Below, piece after piece: positions 44,701 to 53,438 of a DNA stretch of 64,000 nt. How positions within the stretch are numbered: position 1 is the stretch's first letter; every line of letters starts with the position of its first letter. The notes under the pieces are model-generated. The model ran no database searches and had not been told where the DNA came from. It was given only the letters and a program-made list of their open reading frames with translations. A program made the translations under genes and the position numbers. Source of the stretch: Phaeosaccion multiseriatum (Eukaryota; Ochrophyta, other classes); the NCBI GenBank assembly GCA_965112735.1, contig OZ218965.1, forward strand, positions 2,356,001 through 2,420,000. Direction: 5' to 3'.

Positions 44701-46700
44701 GGTCGGGGCTCCTGCAACTGTGTCTGACGGCGTCGCGCTACCGCCGCCGGAGCCACCTGCTGCTGTACCGCATTGGACCGCTGAACCTGCTGAGCTGCCG
44801 ACGAATCCGCTCGCTTAAAGAGCTCTTCCCGCTGGGCCTTGTGCCGTCGCTGCAATGCCCACTGGCGTTGCTGCCGTGCCTGCTGCTGTGCCGCTTGTAA
44901 CCGCTTGGCCTGCTGCGTTGCCAACCATGCTGCTGTCTCCTCCTTCGAGTCCACTCGTGGTGTGTCAGCTCGTCTGGCCGGCACTCGCACTATCCCCCCC
45001 CAGGAGGGCGCCAAGGGCACGCGACGCTCCCGCGGCACCTGTCGTTGCCCCAAGTCGCTCCCCCAAGCGAGACGAAGCCCTCGGTGATGCCAGGCGCAGG
45101 AGCCGTCAGCGCACAGCTCCCGTCGCAGCGGCAAAACTTGTCGTCGCACTTGCTCATGGCGCTCCAACACTGCTTGCCGATGAACCTGGTCCCACAGCAC
45201 AGGAGACTCCACAAGCATTGATGCCACTCTCCGACGTTGCCGCTGCAACCGCCCAGCACCCACTCGACTCTGACGACACTGACTCCCCTTCTTGCCGCTG
45301 CGCTGCAAATGCTGAAACCGGGCCTTCACTGCCGGCTGAGGCACCAGAGTCGATGGCACCCCCACCTCAGTCCGTGGGTGCGTCAGGGCCTGCACCTGCA
45401 CAGCTTGCAGCGGAAGCGCCGTAGCCCCCAGCTCAGCCTCCTCTGGTACCACCGAGCAGCGAACTACAGGCCCCTGCGGTGGGCACCAGACCGGCTCAGC
45501 TCCTGCTTCAGCTTCAGCCGGCTGCTGCGACGCCTCCTCCTCCACCACAGACTCAACCGCCTCCCGCGCCTTGGACCATGGCAGCCTGCGCTTCACCACA
45601 CGCCTCACCATCCCGCCAAGAGCACCAAGCCAGGAGGAAGGGGCCGCTGCAGTCTCCGGCATGGTATCTGAAGAAGCCGGCTCAGCGAGCATGAGCGCGG
45701 CCACCTCAGCGCTCGCCTCCGAGTCGAGCAAGCAAGAAGCGGTGCCGATGACCTGCCCAGGAACGACCACAATGACCTGATTGTGGTGATTCTGCACTGT
45801 GATTCGGTAACTCTGCCCCCCAGCATACACACCATCTTTGTGCGCCACTAGAACCTGCTCGTGCTCCAGCCACCATAGAACGTCCGCCTCTGCCGCCAAG
45901 TGTCCGTGAGCGCCCAGCTCCACCACCGCCTGGACACCCTCAACGATACCCGTAAGCTCGAGGAGAAGGGACCCCGTCTGTCCAGGTCCCAAGCTCAAAG
46001 CCTCCACCGCACGTACCCCCCCAACAGCAGCGTTGCCGTCCACCACTGCCAGCACTTGCACAGCCAAGGCATCGGACGGACGAGCATCCGACGTGGCCTC
46101 CTCCGAAGGAGTCGGAAGTACGTAGAGCTGCTTCGCACGATGATCGACGACTGCCCCTACTTGGGTGAAGAAATCCTGCCCCAAGAAGATGGGCCGCGCC
46201 AAGTGGTCCACCACATGAAAGGGTAGCACCGGCTGGCACGTCGGCGTGAGTCCCACCTGAAGCCAAACAAGCCCTCTGGACATGGTCTTGGCACGATTGT
46301 CAGCGTAAGACACCTGCACCCCCTTCTGCGTGGCGAGCTCTGACCGCTCCACCGTGCCATCCGCCACCAGTTGATTGAAGCAGGCTGTCGAGATGCAGCC
46401 CGCTCCTGTGCACCCACTGTCCATCAAGGCTGTAAAGGCGCTCTTCTCCACGGCGTCGGCGGCACTGGCATCCCGTGGAGCGGTAGCAGCCAAGCAATGC
46501 CGAGCGTCACTGACCTTCACTGGCGAGCGCACCGTAACCTCGATCGTGTGGCCCCGCCCTGCTGGGACTGCCGTACGACCCGTGGCAGCCACCGCTTCGG
46601 CAATCTCAGCTCTCCGCACTGCTGTCTGCAAGGCGGCCACCCCCCCGGAGCGTCCTCCATCCGCACACGGTAGAGAGCCAAGGCAGCGCGTTGCACACAC
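38754..46700 (-). CDS. pol: Element 1 Pol: protease, reverse transcriptase, RNase H, RNase D-like exonuclease, integrase, chromodomain
   Basis: A 2648-codon open frame without an ATG ahead of the protease site, so it is probably made as a Gag-Pol fusion. Domains in order, counting from 46700: aspartic protease (LMDSG, 92-96); reverse transcriptase (about 950-1150) with catalytic FVDD at 1110-1113; RNase H (TDASTEG near 1271); a DEDDy 3'-5' exonuclease (about 1560-1745) with DSE at 1585-1587, HHWSHD with D1655, and YAFAD at 1728-1732; integrase with H/C zinc finger (CLACQTRK), MGADVAG, VSDQGSQ and QVERF; and a chromodomain-like end (REYNVRW...QTWEWAEWLL). The protease-to-integrase order RT-RNase H-integrase is that of Ty3/gypsy. 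The exonuclease is not a usual component. No stop or obvious break is seen, and identical LTRs suggest a young copy. Confidence 0.9.
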   Translation of the reverse strand: MCATRCLGSLPCADGGRSGGVAALQTAVRRAEIAEAVAATGRTAVPAGRGHTIEVTVRSPVKVSDARHCLAATAPRDASAADAVEKSAFTALMDSGCTGAGCISTACFNQLVADGTVERSELATQKGVQVSYADNRAKTMSRGLVWLQVGLTPTCQPVLPFHVVDHLARPIFLGQDFFTQVGAVVDHRAKQLYVLPTPSEEATSDARPSDALAVQVLAVVDGNAAVGGVRAVEALSLGPGQTGSLLLELTGIVEGVQAVVELGAHGHLAAEADVLWWLEHEQVLVAHKDGVYAGGQSYRITVQNHHNQVIVVVPGQVIGTASCLLDSEASAEVAALMLAEPASSDTMPETAAAPSSWLGALGGMVRRVVKRRLPWSKAREAVESVVEEEASQQPAEAEAGAEPVWCPPQGPVVRCSVVPEEAELGATALPLQAVQVQALTHPRTEVGVPSTLVPQPAVKARFQHLQRSGKKGSQCRQSRVGAGRLQRQRRRVASMLVESPVLWDQVHRQAVLERHEQVRRQVLPLRRELCADGSCAWHHRGLRLAWGSDLGQRQVPRERRVPLAPSWGGIVRVPARRADTPRVDSKEETAAWLATQQAKRLQAAQQQARQQRQWALQRRHKAQREELFKRADSSAAQQVQRSNAVQQQVAPAAVARRRQTQLQEPRPPRTGQLQVHHVAGADDSTSRPAPGAASSVASEEPPLRSEAGSSSAAVGTSLTDLRGDGWVLDADGALRLGSQSDTSGGTLMAGVQLIKEWYPHLSERVYGRLRECLVAAEEGAVTALLLLRPHVHQAAGTGLSGVGDVAVAAWAQQLLSLWSSRPLQQQEKVEQDMTNALLLLIQLRTVLQESRCLGGGVESWDAGELVVEQRRRAKLTTERAQFWLRELPSPLHAITIGDGAWTEVQRWGLVAILRARSQAFCQRPGDYGRTDTLFFEWGLKDANQQPIRSSARRYPPHLRRGIEIEIDKLLAAAIIRPSTSSWATPLMAVLKTDAAGKTKCHEDGTPVVRMTCDLSQLNDACRTEAPAMPVIDDLLAEMHGSKVFSVMDIMSGYFNVPMASAAEEDISTFVCHSGTYAWRVMPQGAKNAPAVFVRLMNKVLKGLQEHVACFVDDIAVFSATVEQHLEHLDAVLARLVEHKLKLEPSKAVLGAPEVRFCGHLLDQNGVRTDPAKHAAVQELVKPLRLLAKDGGVNRVKQVRRFIGMLSYFRRFIPEFARKVRPLNGLLRKGVDVSTAWNASHDAAWDGLVADLLSSPALAFPEYGPATTFTLSTDASTEGLAGVLSQKDATGEERVVTFISRATTETEARLSSTELELLAVVWCVRKLAMYICHYPTTVVTDHQPLLWLAGHKDTNSKLFRWYERLSTHHLQFVHRPGKQMVVPDCLSRNALPVQEWETHAGVDLAMVACEWPSPLHTWCASMGVQLNLVEMVGDECSLHWEEPTEGALLRFLAVAQQLQGEADTRLPIPVPAVTAQQQQQRCHHQQQSGAEALQAWQTAEVDLAATQSRRGTARRAWTQRLQQCGWQPTRAPQLGVKKAVIEAWQPGQMPPFVSHISAARCTYVSTPRHVQALSTQLRSAKVVAMDSEWARHRRRASLLQLAVQVGPLPDVARDYGLLIDLDALQKAGGMMVLAQVLRDLWAEPSIVKLAHHWSHDQRALGRWPELAEHVQHIVNLVDTSDLFKRVCPEHTQFIGLQDLVSMFLEQHLSKEERATDWTKRPLSAAQREYAFADAAALLRLWPRMAECVPFVHGGPGVELSAMSPAHTPAEQEEMQVGRFMQAAVGYWGDRDHVSPLYIFGVHSKTLEVFDLAKLQFKLQCSWETMMQMVERFTRTYKRQRKVVGALASHLDTMIELPWKQVRQVSRDYFSMCTPAEAQQTGAAAAHAWAAWEAELEEDASRLPSEVCPAAVAGATEGEELVTEEGRITHPGEPPAAESPSEPGTADLLVTEEAGDAGDEAADAVDNEAEEAVDSVSKEPVEQESTLQRELDGHRREAERQFGWSLPGTVPAAAAHRRAAGALGGSLHVEAAWWVRAQRADAELEALRRRVQAGPTGGVVDAGGGEFFVDEDGLLMRKWAPGGFRWRVRHTRLQVCVPKEMRPALLHAAHTDAIAGGHQGPGRMLDALQERVWWEKMNAHALYWARSCLACQTRKTPRRQPKPVPLSSISKVDGPWAVMGADVAGPFPMGMGGEEYLLVFQDWFTKWTVVVPLRAQDYTAEGIARAFVRHVVTTLGVPRVLVSDQGSQFTSALMGDVMRVLSASQVFTTPMHQQANGQVERFMATIKDMLATTVESQMQQWPDYVAGLTYAYNCRSQESTGMAPFYALFGRHPPVPLQAMLPALVEDGSFSSASAWVHELRARLAAAAAVVNGRRCDYHGRLQLKNASRRWPTPLRPGTKVMLYRPGAAAQQEGEELEGPPSAQLKALQHSWDGPYTVLPWPALGAYCAQHGRVSEEHYQVMQRSAVYLSMKRVRGNGVEQLQRAYHRDLTKPFIDGVSERPFGLPEGFARYHIRWCSPQWATSAMQEQRSLELDEVSEGKVPTLARIVKFRWRKATGLPLRREYNVRWAVSDGGTFQTWEWAEWLLERGHAKAIEAFENALPHTALDPGVNVKRGHRSKRESTIRLRQHEKWGSGLAHETQFYRSHLGF
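41480..42020 (-). other. DEDDy 3'-5' exonuclease domain inside Pol (element 1)
   Basis: The segment reads CTYVSTPRHVQAL, KVVAMDSEW, LLQLAVQ, IVKLAHHWSHDQRAL, LVDTSDLF, GLQDLVSMFLEQHLSKE, DWTKRPLSAAQREYAFADAA. This is the motif order of RNase D/WRN exonucleases: DxE, then D in the HxxxxD helix, then the W..RPL...Q..YA..D helix. All four acidic ligands and the Tyr are present. Its place between RNase H and integrase is shared by element 2. Confidence 0.85.
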
Positions 46701-47774
46701 CCCTCACACATATCACACTCACTGTCAACAGCCGACGCACAGGCACAAGCTCCCGGACTGGGGGGCTCCTTGAGCAGAGCGACTCCCGCGCCAGGCTCCA
46801 AGGCTACTGCATGACAAGCACGCACAAACGGATCAAGGGCAAGCGTGTGCAGCCCCGCCTCCTCCGTCAACACCGCCGTGAAAGCAGCCTCCTGCTGATG
46901 CTGCTGTGCTGCTGCTGTCGCACGAGCACGCTGCCTCCGCTGCTTCCTCCGTACCCGCCGTCGAAGAGCTACTGCGCGCCTCGCTGCATCCTGCTGCTCC
47001 TGTGCCGCCTGCTCGTCACCCTTGCGCAGCGCTGCCTTCGCCTGCTGGGCACGCCGTCTCAACCACTTTGCTGCCACCCTCTGCTCAGTCCTGCTCCGCC
47101 CCTCCGCCGGAGGCACCGCTGGAGACGTCAGCGGCAGGGTCCGAAGGCTCTGCTCCTGCTGCTGAAGCTGAACCTCCTCCTGCTGCTGAAGCTGAACCTG
47201 CCACGCCCACTGTTCATGTTCCCCCGTGGGAGTGAATGGCGGAAGAGATGCTGCCCCGAGCGGTAAGGCCCGCACGAGGCCCATGGCCTTGGCCTGGCGA
47301 GGCGTCACCAGGGAGCACAGCTGCTGAGGCTGAAGCTCATCGCTTGACGGTGGGCTGGCTTTTGCAACCTGGACGGCAGCCTCGACAGCATGACCCTGCT
47401 GCTGCTCCAATTGCTCCTGCTGCCCCCCCGCCACCTGCGGCTGCTGCTGCAGCAGCTGCTGCTGCTGTCCCAGCCGCTGTTGCCGCTCCTTCGCCGCACG
47501 CAGTGCGCGCTGTTCCGGGAAGGCACACGCACGCACCCGCTCCAAACCCCTTGCATCCATCCAGACAGACTCGTGTTGCGCAACGGTTGCCGCCTCGCAC
47601 TCAACCTCCCCCACTGCCGACGGTGGCACCTGCTGCTCCGGACACTCACCCGCAACGACTGCATCCTCCTGGCGCAGAGGCAGCGGCAGCGCGACGTCAG
47701 GTCCGCTCGACGGCTCGACGGCAGAGCCGGGCTGCGGTGCTTCGACTAAGCACACGGAGCGTACCACTGGACAC

Positions 47775-47807
<33 letters not shown>

Positions 47808-48379
47808 GGCGGCGGCAGCTGCTCGACTGCGGAAGCCGCTGGCGCAGCCTCCTGGTGCGCGCCCTCCACGACTACCTCTACTGCACGCTGCGCCTGCTGC
47901 TGTACCGCCGTCATCGTCGTGTGCTCACCAGCAACGACTGCATCCGGGCCGTCAGTGCCCCGCGACTGCTCGACCACAGAGCGTACCACAGGACCCGGCT
48001 GCTGGCGCTGCGGCTGCGGCAGCTGCCGCTCCGACGCTGGCAGCTGCTCGACCGCGGACGGCGCAGGCACAGCCTCTCTGTGCGCACCCTCCACGACTGC
48101 CTCTACGACACGGCGCTGCTGCTGCTGCTGCTGCTGCTGCAGCTGCTGCTGCTGTTGCTGTTGCCGTTGTAGCCGAGCACGTTTGAGTCTGTCGCCACAC
48201 CACATGTCACTCCGATAAACTCTGATGGCAGGTGACTCCTGCTCTACACGACTAGCCTGACCGCTCCTACGCTGAGCGTCGGCATGGGGCAAAGGTGGGT
48301 CTGACAAACAAGATAGGTGCGAAGTACATTCATTATCTTCTACACTGCTCTTGCCCGCCCTCCCCCCCTGTTCCCCCAC
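46517..48379 (-). CDS. Element 1 Gln-rich linker frame between gag and pol
   Basis: This 620-codon frame has no ATG at its start. It is in the same frame as the gag piece that ends at UGA (48451-48449), with no other stop between, so stop readthrough would fuse them. Its product is dominated by poly-Gln and Gln/Arg coiled stretches with a small Cys cluster near the end (CDMCEGC). At the G7 run 46646-46640 a -1 shift passes into the pol frame. No enzyme motif is seen; it may be a spacer or nucleoprotein part of the polyprotein. Confidence 0.6.
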
Positions 48380-48448
48380 GCCGACGCTATCCTCACGCGC
48401 GGCGGTCGTGGTCCCCAGGGCTGCTGGCCAAGCAGCCCCGGGGCACCG

Positions 48449-48749
48449 TCAGCCTTCGAACTTGAACCCGTCCTGCGCCGCCAGAGTGCCCGCCACCATT
48501 GCTGCTACGGCTTCAGACATGTCGGACTCCTGGTGCTGCGCTCTGACCGCCTGCCGCCGCTGCACGCGACTCACAATGCCGAGCAGCTCCTCACGCGTAG
48601 CGGGGATGGCGTTGCATTCTATCCATCCATGGCCGGCGCGGCGACAAGTCATGCAGTTAAATGGGGCATTGCCGTTGCCACGCTGCTTCACCGAGCCGTG
48701 GAACAGCAAGGGCCGCTGCTGGGTGGGCGTGAGCCGCGGCTGCTGCGCC

Positions 48750-48784
<35 letters not shown>

Positions 48785-49813
48785 TGCATTCACCCCCACC
48801 TCCTGTGACGGCTGATGGTCCAGATGCTGCTCCACCGAATTCACGGCCACTTCCAGATGCTGCTCCACCGCATTCACGGCCACTCCCCCGCGCGGAGTGC
48901 GCAGACCACCACCACCACCACCACGGGCCCGCGTAGCCCCACCAGTAGAAGAGAGCGTAAGTGGGCTACCAGCCTGGAGCACCCGAGTCGCGGAAGGAAA
49001 TGCCTTCTGGAAGGCGGCGTAGAAATCACTCCACGAGGGAGTCGCCGACTCCCAGCGCAGCCAGAAGTTGGTCATGCCGTCAGTTAATGGCAACGAGCCG
49101 TGACGAAGCCGAATCTCGACCTCTGGCCGCAGCACCGCCAGCAGGCCCGTAACCAAGGCTTGCTCATCCGTGGCCTGCCCCGTCACCTGCGCCAGACACA
49201 GAGAGAGTTCCGCCAGCTTGGTGAGCAGCCTGGCGAGCGCCTGGTTCACCTCGGCAGGAACGGTGGACGCTTCCAGAGGCTTGGCCTCCCGCACCAACGT
49301 CTGGACAAGCTGCTGGAGGCCGTCTCGCGCAACAGGAACGCCGAAGAGACGCAACAGACACCTCGCGAGCAATTGGAACTGTGCACTCTCCGTCTCCCAC
49401 TCCAATGTGACGTGCTGGTCGCCCTCCATCCACGACGCACCCTTCTGAGCCTCCGCCAGGACAGTGGCCCGATCCACTGCACCCAAGTCGGCCAGCACTC
49501 GCTGCTCCATCACCCGCCCTTGGCCCGGAAGCACGGACCCAGTAGAAGTCAAGATCTCCTGTCCTTGCAGAATGCTCACCCAGTTGTACATGCGTGCGAG
49601 CACCACAGCACGAGGATGAGGCTGTCCAGCCGCATCGAATAGAGAGGGAAGTTTCTGCTCCTGGAGCACACGGATAGCACCCACGGGCAGCGTGATCGTC
49701 TGCACCGTATGACGGGCGGGCGCCTGCAGCACATCCAGGGCCTGCTGCCGTGCCCGCTCCCGCTCCCGTTCCATGTCCCGCTGTAGCATATCCTTAACCT
49801 GCTGCTGCAGCAC
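48449..49813 (-). CDS. gag: Element 1 Gag, main part with CCHC zinc knuckle
   Basis: This frame has no ATG at its start (the first codon after the G7 region is GTA, GAG, GTG...). It follows the upstream frame by a -1 shift. The central part is a helical Gag-like region (ARMYNWVSILQGQE, then QFQLLARCLLRLFGV and WSDFYAAFQKAFPS, which recalls the retrotransposon gag domain). Then come Gly-rich and poly-Gln linkers and a canonical zinc knuckle CMTCRRAGHGWIEC (CX2CX4HX4C). It ends at UGA followed by CGG. It should form the particle and bind element RNA. Confidence 0.8.
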
Positions 49814-49815
49814 CT

Positions 49816-50691
49816 CTACCCCCCCGGTGCGGCATCCTTAACCTGCTGGAGCTGCGCCGCTAACAGCTCCCGCTGCAACGTCTCCACCTCCAACTGGGCA
49901 GCACCCTCAGGCGGCCGCTTCGGCGGCGGCTGCGCCGCCATCTGTCGCTGCAGCTCCGCCGCCACCTGCTGCTGCAGCTCCACCGCAAACTTCCGCTGCT
50001 GCTCCGCCCCCCGCGAGAGCCGCAGCACCTCCAGTTCCCGCTGGAGGGCCGCCGTCTCCGCCTTGCTCTCCCGCAGTTGGGCCGCCATGAGCTGCGCAGC
50101 TTGGTGCTGCGTCAGCATCTCAAGCCCCTCCTGGAGAACCCGCGTGTCCTCCTGCTCCGGTGTCTTCTCTCCCTCCGCTGGCTGATCCACCACCCGAGCC
50201 CCGCCAGACGCACCAACAAGAGGGACCAAGGGCGTGCCAACCACATCCCACACCGTGCTCTCCTCCTGGCCCACCGACTCTGCATCCCCCGAGTCCTCCT
50301 GGCCCACCGACTCTGCATCCCCCGAGTGGAAGGAAACCTCCGACGCCGCCACCGTCAGCGGCCTCACCCCAGCAGCAGGAGGGGAAGCGGCAGCAGCCGT
50401 AATCGCAGACCCCTCAAAAAAAGAGGGCGACTCCAGGGACTCCTCCCCCCGACGCAACGCCGCCCGCACACGGTCCACAGCCCCAGGGCTGGCAGTGACC
50501 TCCGCAGGAGGAGCAGCAGCTTCCGATACCACAGACCCCACGTCCGCAGCACCACCATCAGCTCCACCGCCCTCAGCGTCACTCGTAGCGCCCTCCGCCG
50601 ATGAAAGACTCAGGAAGTCCCCCTCCTCAGCCCTGGCCACCCTAGCAGCGTGGAACCGCAGGAAGTCCATCCCCGCCTCAGCCAGTGCCAC
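49816..50691 (-). CDS. gag: Element 1 Gag, N-terminal coiled-coil part
   Basis: This frame starts at an ATG 122 bp inside the 5' LTR (MALAEAGMDFLRFHAARVARAEE). After an acidic low-complexity stretch it forms a long coiled coil (MLTQHQAAQLMAAQLRESKA onward). It ends at UAG directly after a G7 run (49825-49819). A -1 shift on that run would continue into the zinc-knuckle Gag frame. It is the only frame of the element with an ATG in a good position. Confidence 0.8.
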   Translation of the reverse strand: MALAEAGMDFLRFHAARVARAEEGDFLSLSSAEGATSDAEGGGADGGAADVGSVVSEAAAPPAEVTASPGAVDRVRAALRRGEESLESPSFFEGSAITAAAASPPAAGVRPLTVAASEVSFHSGDAESVGQEDSGDAESVGQEESTVWDVVGTPLVPLVGASGGARVVDQPAEGEKTPEQEDTRVLQEGLEMLTQHQAAQLMAAQLRESKAETAALQRELEVLRLSRGAEQQRKFAVELQQQVAAELQRQMAAQPPPKRPPEGAAQLEVETLQRELLAAQLQQVKDAAPGG

Positions 50692-50812
50692 CCTAGCAAG
50701 CCCAAAGCTGTCTACGGCCTAAAGCTGGGCAGCTGGAAGCAAAGCTCAAGCCAACACAATAAATCAGCCTCAAAGCTGGATCTCAGACCTGTGTCTTTCG
50801 GGTCTTCCGGGT

Positions 50813-51008
50813 TGTCGAAACTACCGACAGCTAGCCTCAAAGCCAAGCTAGAGCAGAGCAGGAGCTGAAGCAAGCACCCGGAAGCCAGCCCACACGCAGG
50901 CTGCGCTTCCTTCCTTTTATTACTGATTTACCGTCTAGTTGGCCCGTTTTCCGGCCGTTACACTACTGATTGGGTCCCCAAGGGACCCCAACTAGGCCAC
51001 TTCTAACA
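50813..51008 (-). repeat. Element 1, 5' LTR (right copy)
   Basis: This 196-bp copy of 38520-38715 shows no difference by eye. It holds the promoter and start of the element transcript in minus orientation. Outside it is the 4-bp duplication GTTC (51009-51012) and the element 2 pol frame. Confidence 0.9.
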
Positions 51009-53438
51009 GTTCATGGAGGGCCACCACACTCGCTCCTGCAGCGCATCCAGCATCCGCCCTGGCCCGTGATGGCCGCCTGAGACCGCATCGCCGTGCGTGG
51101 CATGCAGCAGGGCCGGCCTGAGCGCCTTGGGGACGCAGAGCTGCAACCTCGTTCGCTCTACCCGCCACCGTCGCCCCCCGGGGGCCCACTTGCGGCGAAG
51201 GACGCCATCGCCATCGAGAGAGAACTCCCCCCCGCCCGCATCGAACACCCCCTCGCCTGGGGAGGCTGCCAAGACCTTCTGACGCCACCCCTCCAACTCA
51301 GCGTCCTGCTGCTGCGCCTTCACCCACCACGCGGGCTGGTAAGTCCGAGCCCCATGCAATATGCGGGCTGCGCACGACTGCTCACCCACTGCCGGGGGAA
51401 CACCAGGGAGGGACCACCCAAATTGCCGCGTAGCAGCCTGCCTTGCGGCCTCCACGTCTGCCAGCGCTGCTGCCTCGCTCGCCGCAGCCGCATGGGCATC
51501 GGTGTCAGCCGCTAGAGTCGCTCCAGCCTCTCGTCCCTCCACCCCCGTGGCCGAGCCGCCAACTGTGAGTCCGCCGCCTCCTCCTCCTCCTCCTCCTCCG
51601 CCTCCTCCTCCTCCTCCTCCTCCTCCTCCTCCTCCTCCTCCTCCTCCTCCTCCTCCTCCTCCTCCTCCACCTCCGCCGCCGCCGCTGCCGCCGCCTTCAA
51701 CCCCTCCTCCGCCGCCTGCACCACCCGCACCGTCACCGCCGCCGGCTGTGGCGTCTGCTGGGGCCGCAGGCGGTGTGCGCTCCGCCTCCACCGTCGATGC
51801 ACCCACCACGCCCGCGGCCTCGACGGCGGCAGGGATGTCCCACGCCACACCTTGGGTTTGCCACTGCTGCTGGGCCTCTGTGGGGGTCACCATGGTGTAG
51901 TAGCCGCCCGTATCTGCGGCGATGGCACTCCACGTCTTCTCAATCATAACCGCTCGAGGTAGTGACAGCTTGCCACGCCTCCGCGCCGCGGCCGGCCGAT
52001 AGCGCGCCCTGAACTGCTCCACTGCGTCCATGAGCTCCGTCCAGGTCCACTGGGGATGTCGGTAAGAAAGAAGGATCAGGTCGATCATCTCCACTGACTT
52101 AGCGGTCGCTGAGAAAATGAAGAGCGGACTGGCGTGCTCCCGATCGGCCCAATACCCCACCCCGGCAGAGACGAACTGTCCTGCGCGCATCTCAGCACGC
52201 GTCACACCCGCCCCCCCGCTATCCACCGCGCTCACTTCCATCGCAGACGGCACCGGAACTGCACAAGCCCGCATCTTCGGCAACAACTGTAGTAATGCGG
52301 CCACATCGTCGAAGGCATAGCTGAGCTGGGCCGCAGTGAGCTCCCGCTGAGTCCAATCCGTCTTCTGCTCCTCCTTGCTCATAAAACGCTGCAGGAACAT
52401 ACTAACCAGGTCTGCTAAGCCAATGGGACGGCAGTGCTCAGGCCACACCTCCTTGAATAAATGCGTCGTGTCGACCAAGTTGGCGATGGTCCACACATGC
52501 GGCGCCAACGCCGGCCACTTCCCTAGGGCACGCTGGTCGTGACTCCAGTGATGCGCCAGCTTCATAATCCCCCCGTCGCCCCACAGCTCACTCAGCACCG
52601 CCGCCAGCGCCTCCATACCACCATTGCCACTCAAACTGTCCAAATCCACCCAGAACCCACAATCACGCTCCGAATTGGCGACGCCGCTATACTGAACACC
52701 CAACTGCAGCAGAGACGCCGGCCGAGGAGGAGTGCGTATAGCCCACTCCGAGTCCATGGCCACCACTGTCGCCTCCCGCAGTGCCGCTCGCATGTCCCAC
52801 ACCTGCTCCTCCGTGCGTATGTACGTGCACCGCGCTGCTGGCACGTGGCTGAGAAACAGCGGCAGCTGAGACCACTCCTCTATCACCCGTTTCTTCTCGT
52901 TGATGTGGGACAGGGTCACTGGAGCCCAGCCACATTGCCGCATCTGCTCCACGTGCTGCAGCCGAGCCGACCCGAAGCCGCCTGGCGCCTCGACCGCCAC
53001 ACTGTCCACGCACAGCGCCTCCAAACCTGCCGACGCCTGCTGTCTCGCCGTGACCGACGAGAGCCCCTCCATAGGCACTGACTGAGCCGCCACCGCCTCC
53101 CCTTGCAACTGCTGCGCCGCGGCAGCAAACCGCAGCACCGCACCTTCCACCGGATCCTCCCACCCTAACGCGAGGGTGTCACCCACCACATCCACCAACG
53201 CCACCTCCACTCCCACCGCATCACACCACTCAGTCACAGGCAAGGGGTCGCGTGACAAGCAGTCAGGCACCACAAGCTCCCGCCCCGGTTTGTGGACAAA
53301 CTTGAGATGATGAGCAGAGAGCCGTTCATACCACCGAAAGAGCTTGGAGTTGGTGTCCTTGTGTGTCGCCAGCCACAGCAATGGTTGGTGGTCCGTCACC
53401 ACCGTGCAGGGATGGTGGCAAATGTACATGCTCAACTT
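51009..53438 (-). pseudogene. Element 2 pol, 5' part: RNase H remnant, RNase D-like exonuclease, integrase zinc finger start
   Basis: The frame begins in RNase H (MYICHHPCTVVTDHQPLLWL) next to the 5' LTR, so reverse transcriptase is lost. An exonuclease domain follows, with VVAMDSEWAI, KLAHHWSHDQRALGKW and DWTQRELTAAQLSYAFDDVAAL: the DEDDy ligands are intact though the sequence has diverged from element 1. A long poly-Gly linker (from the GGA/TCC run at 51576-51690) precedes the integrase N-terminal region (GEQSCAARILHG... LLHATHGDAVSGGHHGPGRML). The frame stops at 51003 only because element 1 was inserted at ERVWWPSMN. Confidence 0.85.
51570..51695. repeat. (TCC)n run encoding a poly-Gly linker in element 2 pol
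   Basis: About 115 bp of TCC/GCC triplets give a long Gly run on the coding (minus) strand, between the exonuclease and integrase parts. Element 1 has an acidic Ala/Glu-rich linker at the same place. Confidence 0.85.

Larger units (their letters stand above)
38203..51008 (-). mobile_element. Element 1: Ty3/gypsy chromovirus-like retrotransposon with exonuclease domain
   Basis: The insert is bounded by GTTC at 38199-38202 and again at 51009-51012, a 4-bp target duplication. Removing the insert and one GTTC restores the pol frame of element 2. Outer ends are TGTTAGAAGT at left and ACTTCTAACA at right. Inside are two 196-bp LTRs (38520-38715 and 50813-51008), apparently identical. A polypurine tract (GTGAGGGGGA) lies beside the 3' LTR. 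The minus-strand frames are gag (two pieces), a Gln-rich linker frame and pol. The left flank holds 317 bp more than the LTR pair predicts (38203-38519). I found no clear TGG-type primer site after the 5' LTR. Confidence 0.9.

Noticed and set aside
46698-46700. Independent start of pol at 46700
   Set aside because: The first codon is GTG and the first true ATG of the frame is in the protease active site, so expression by fusion is more likely.
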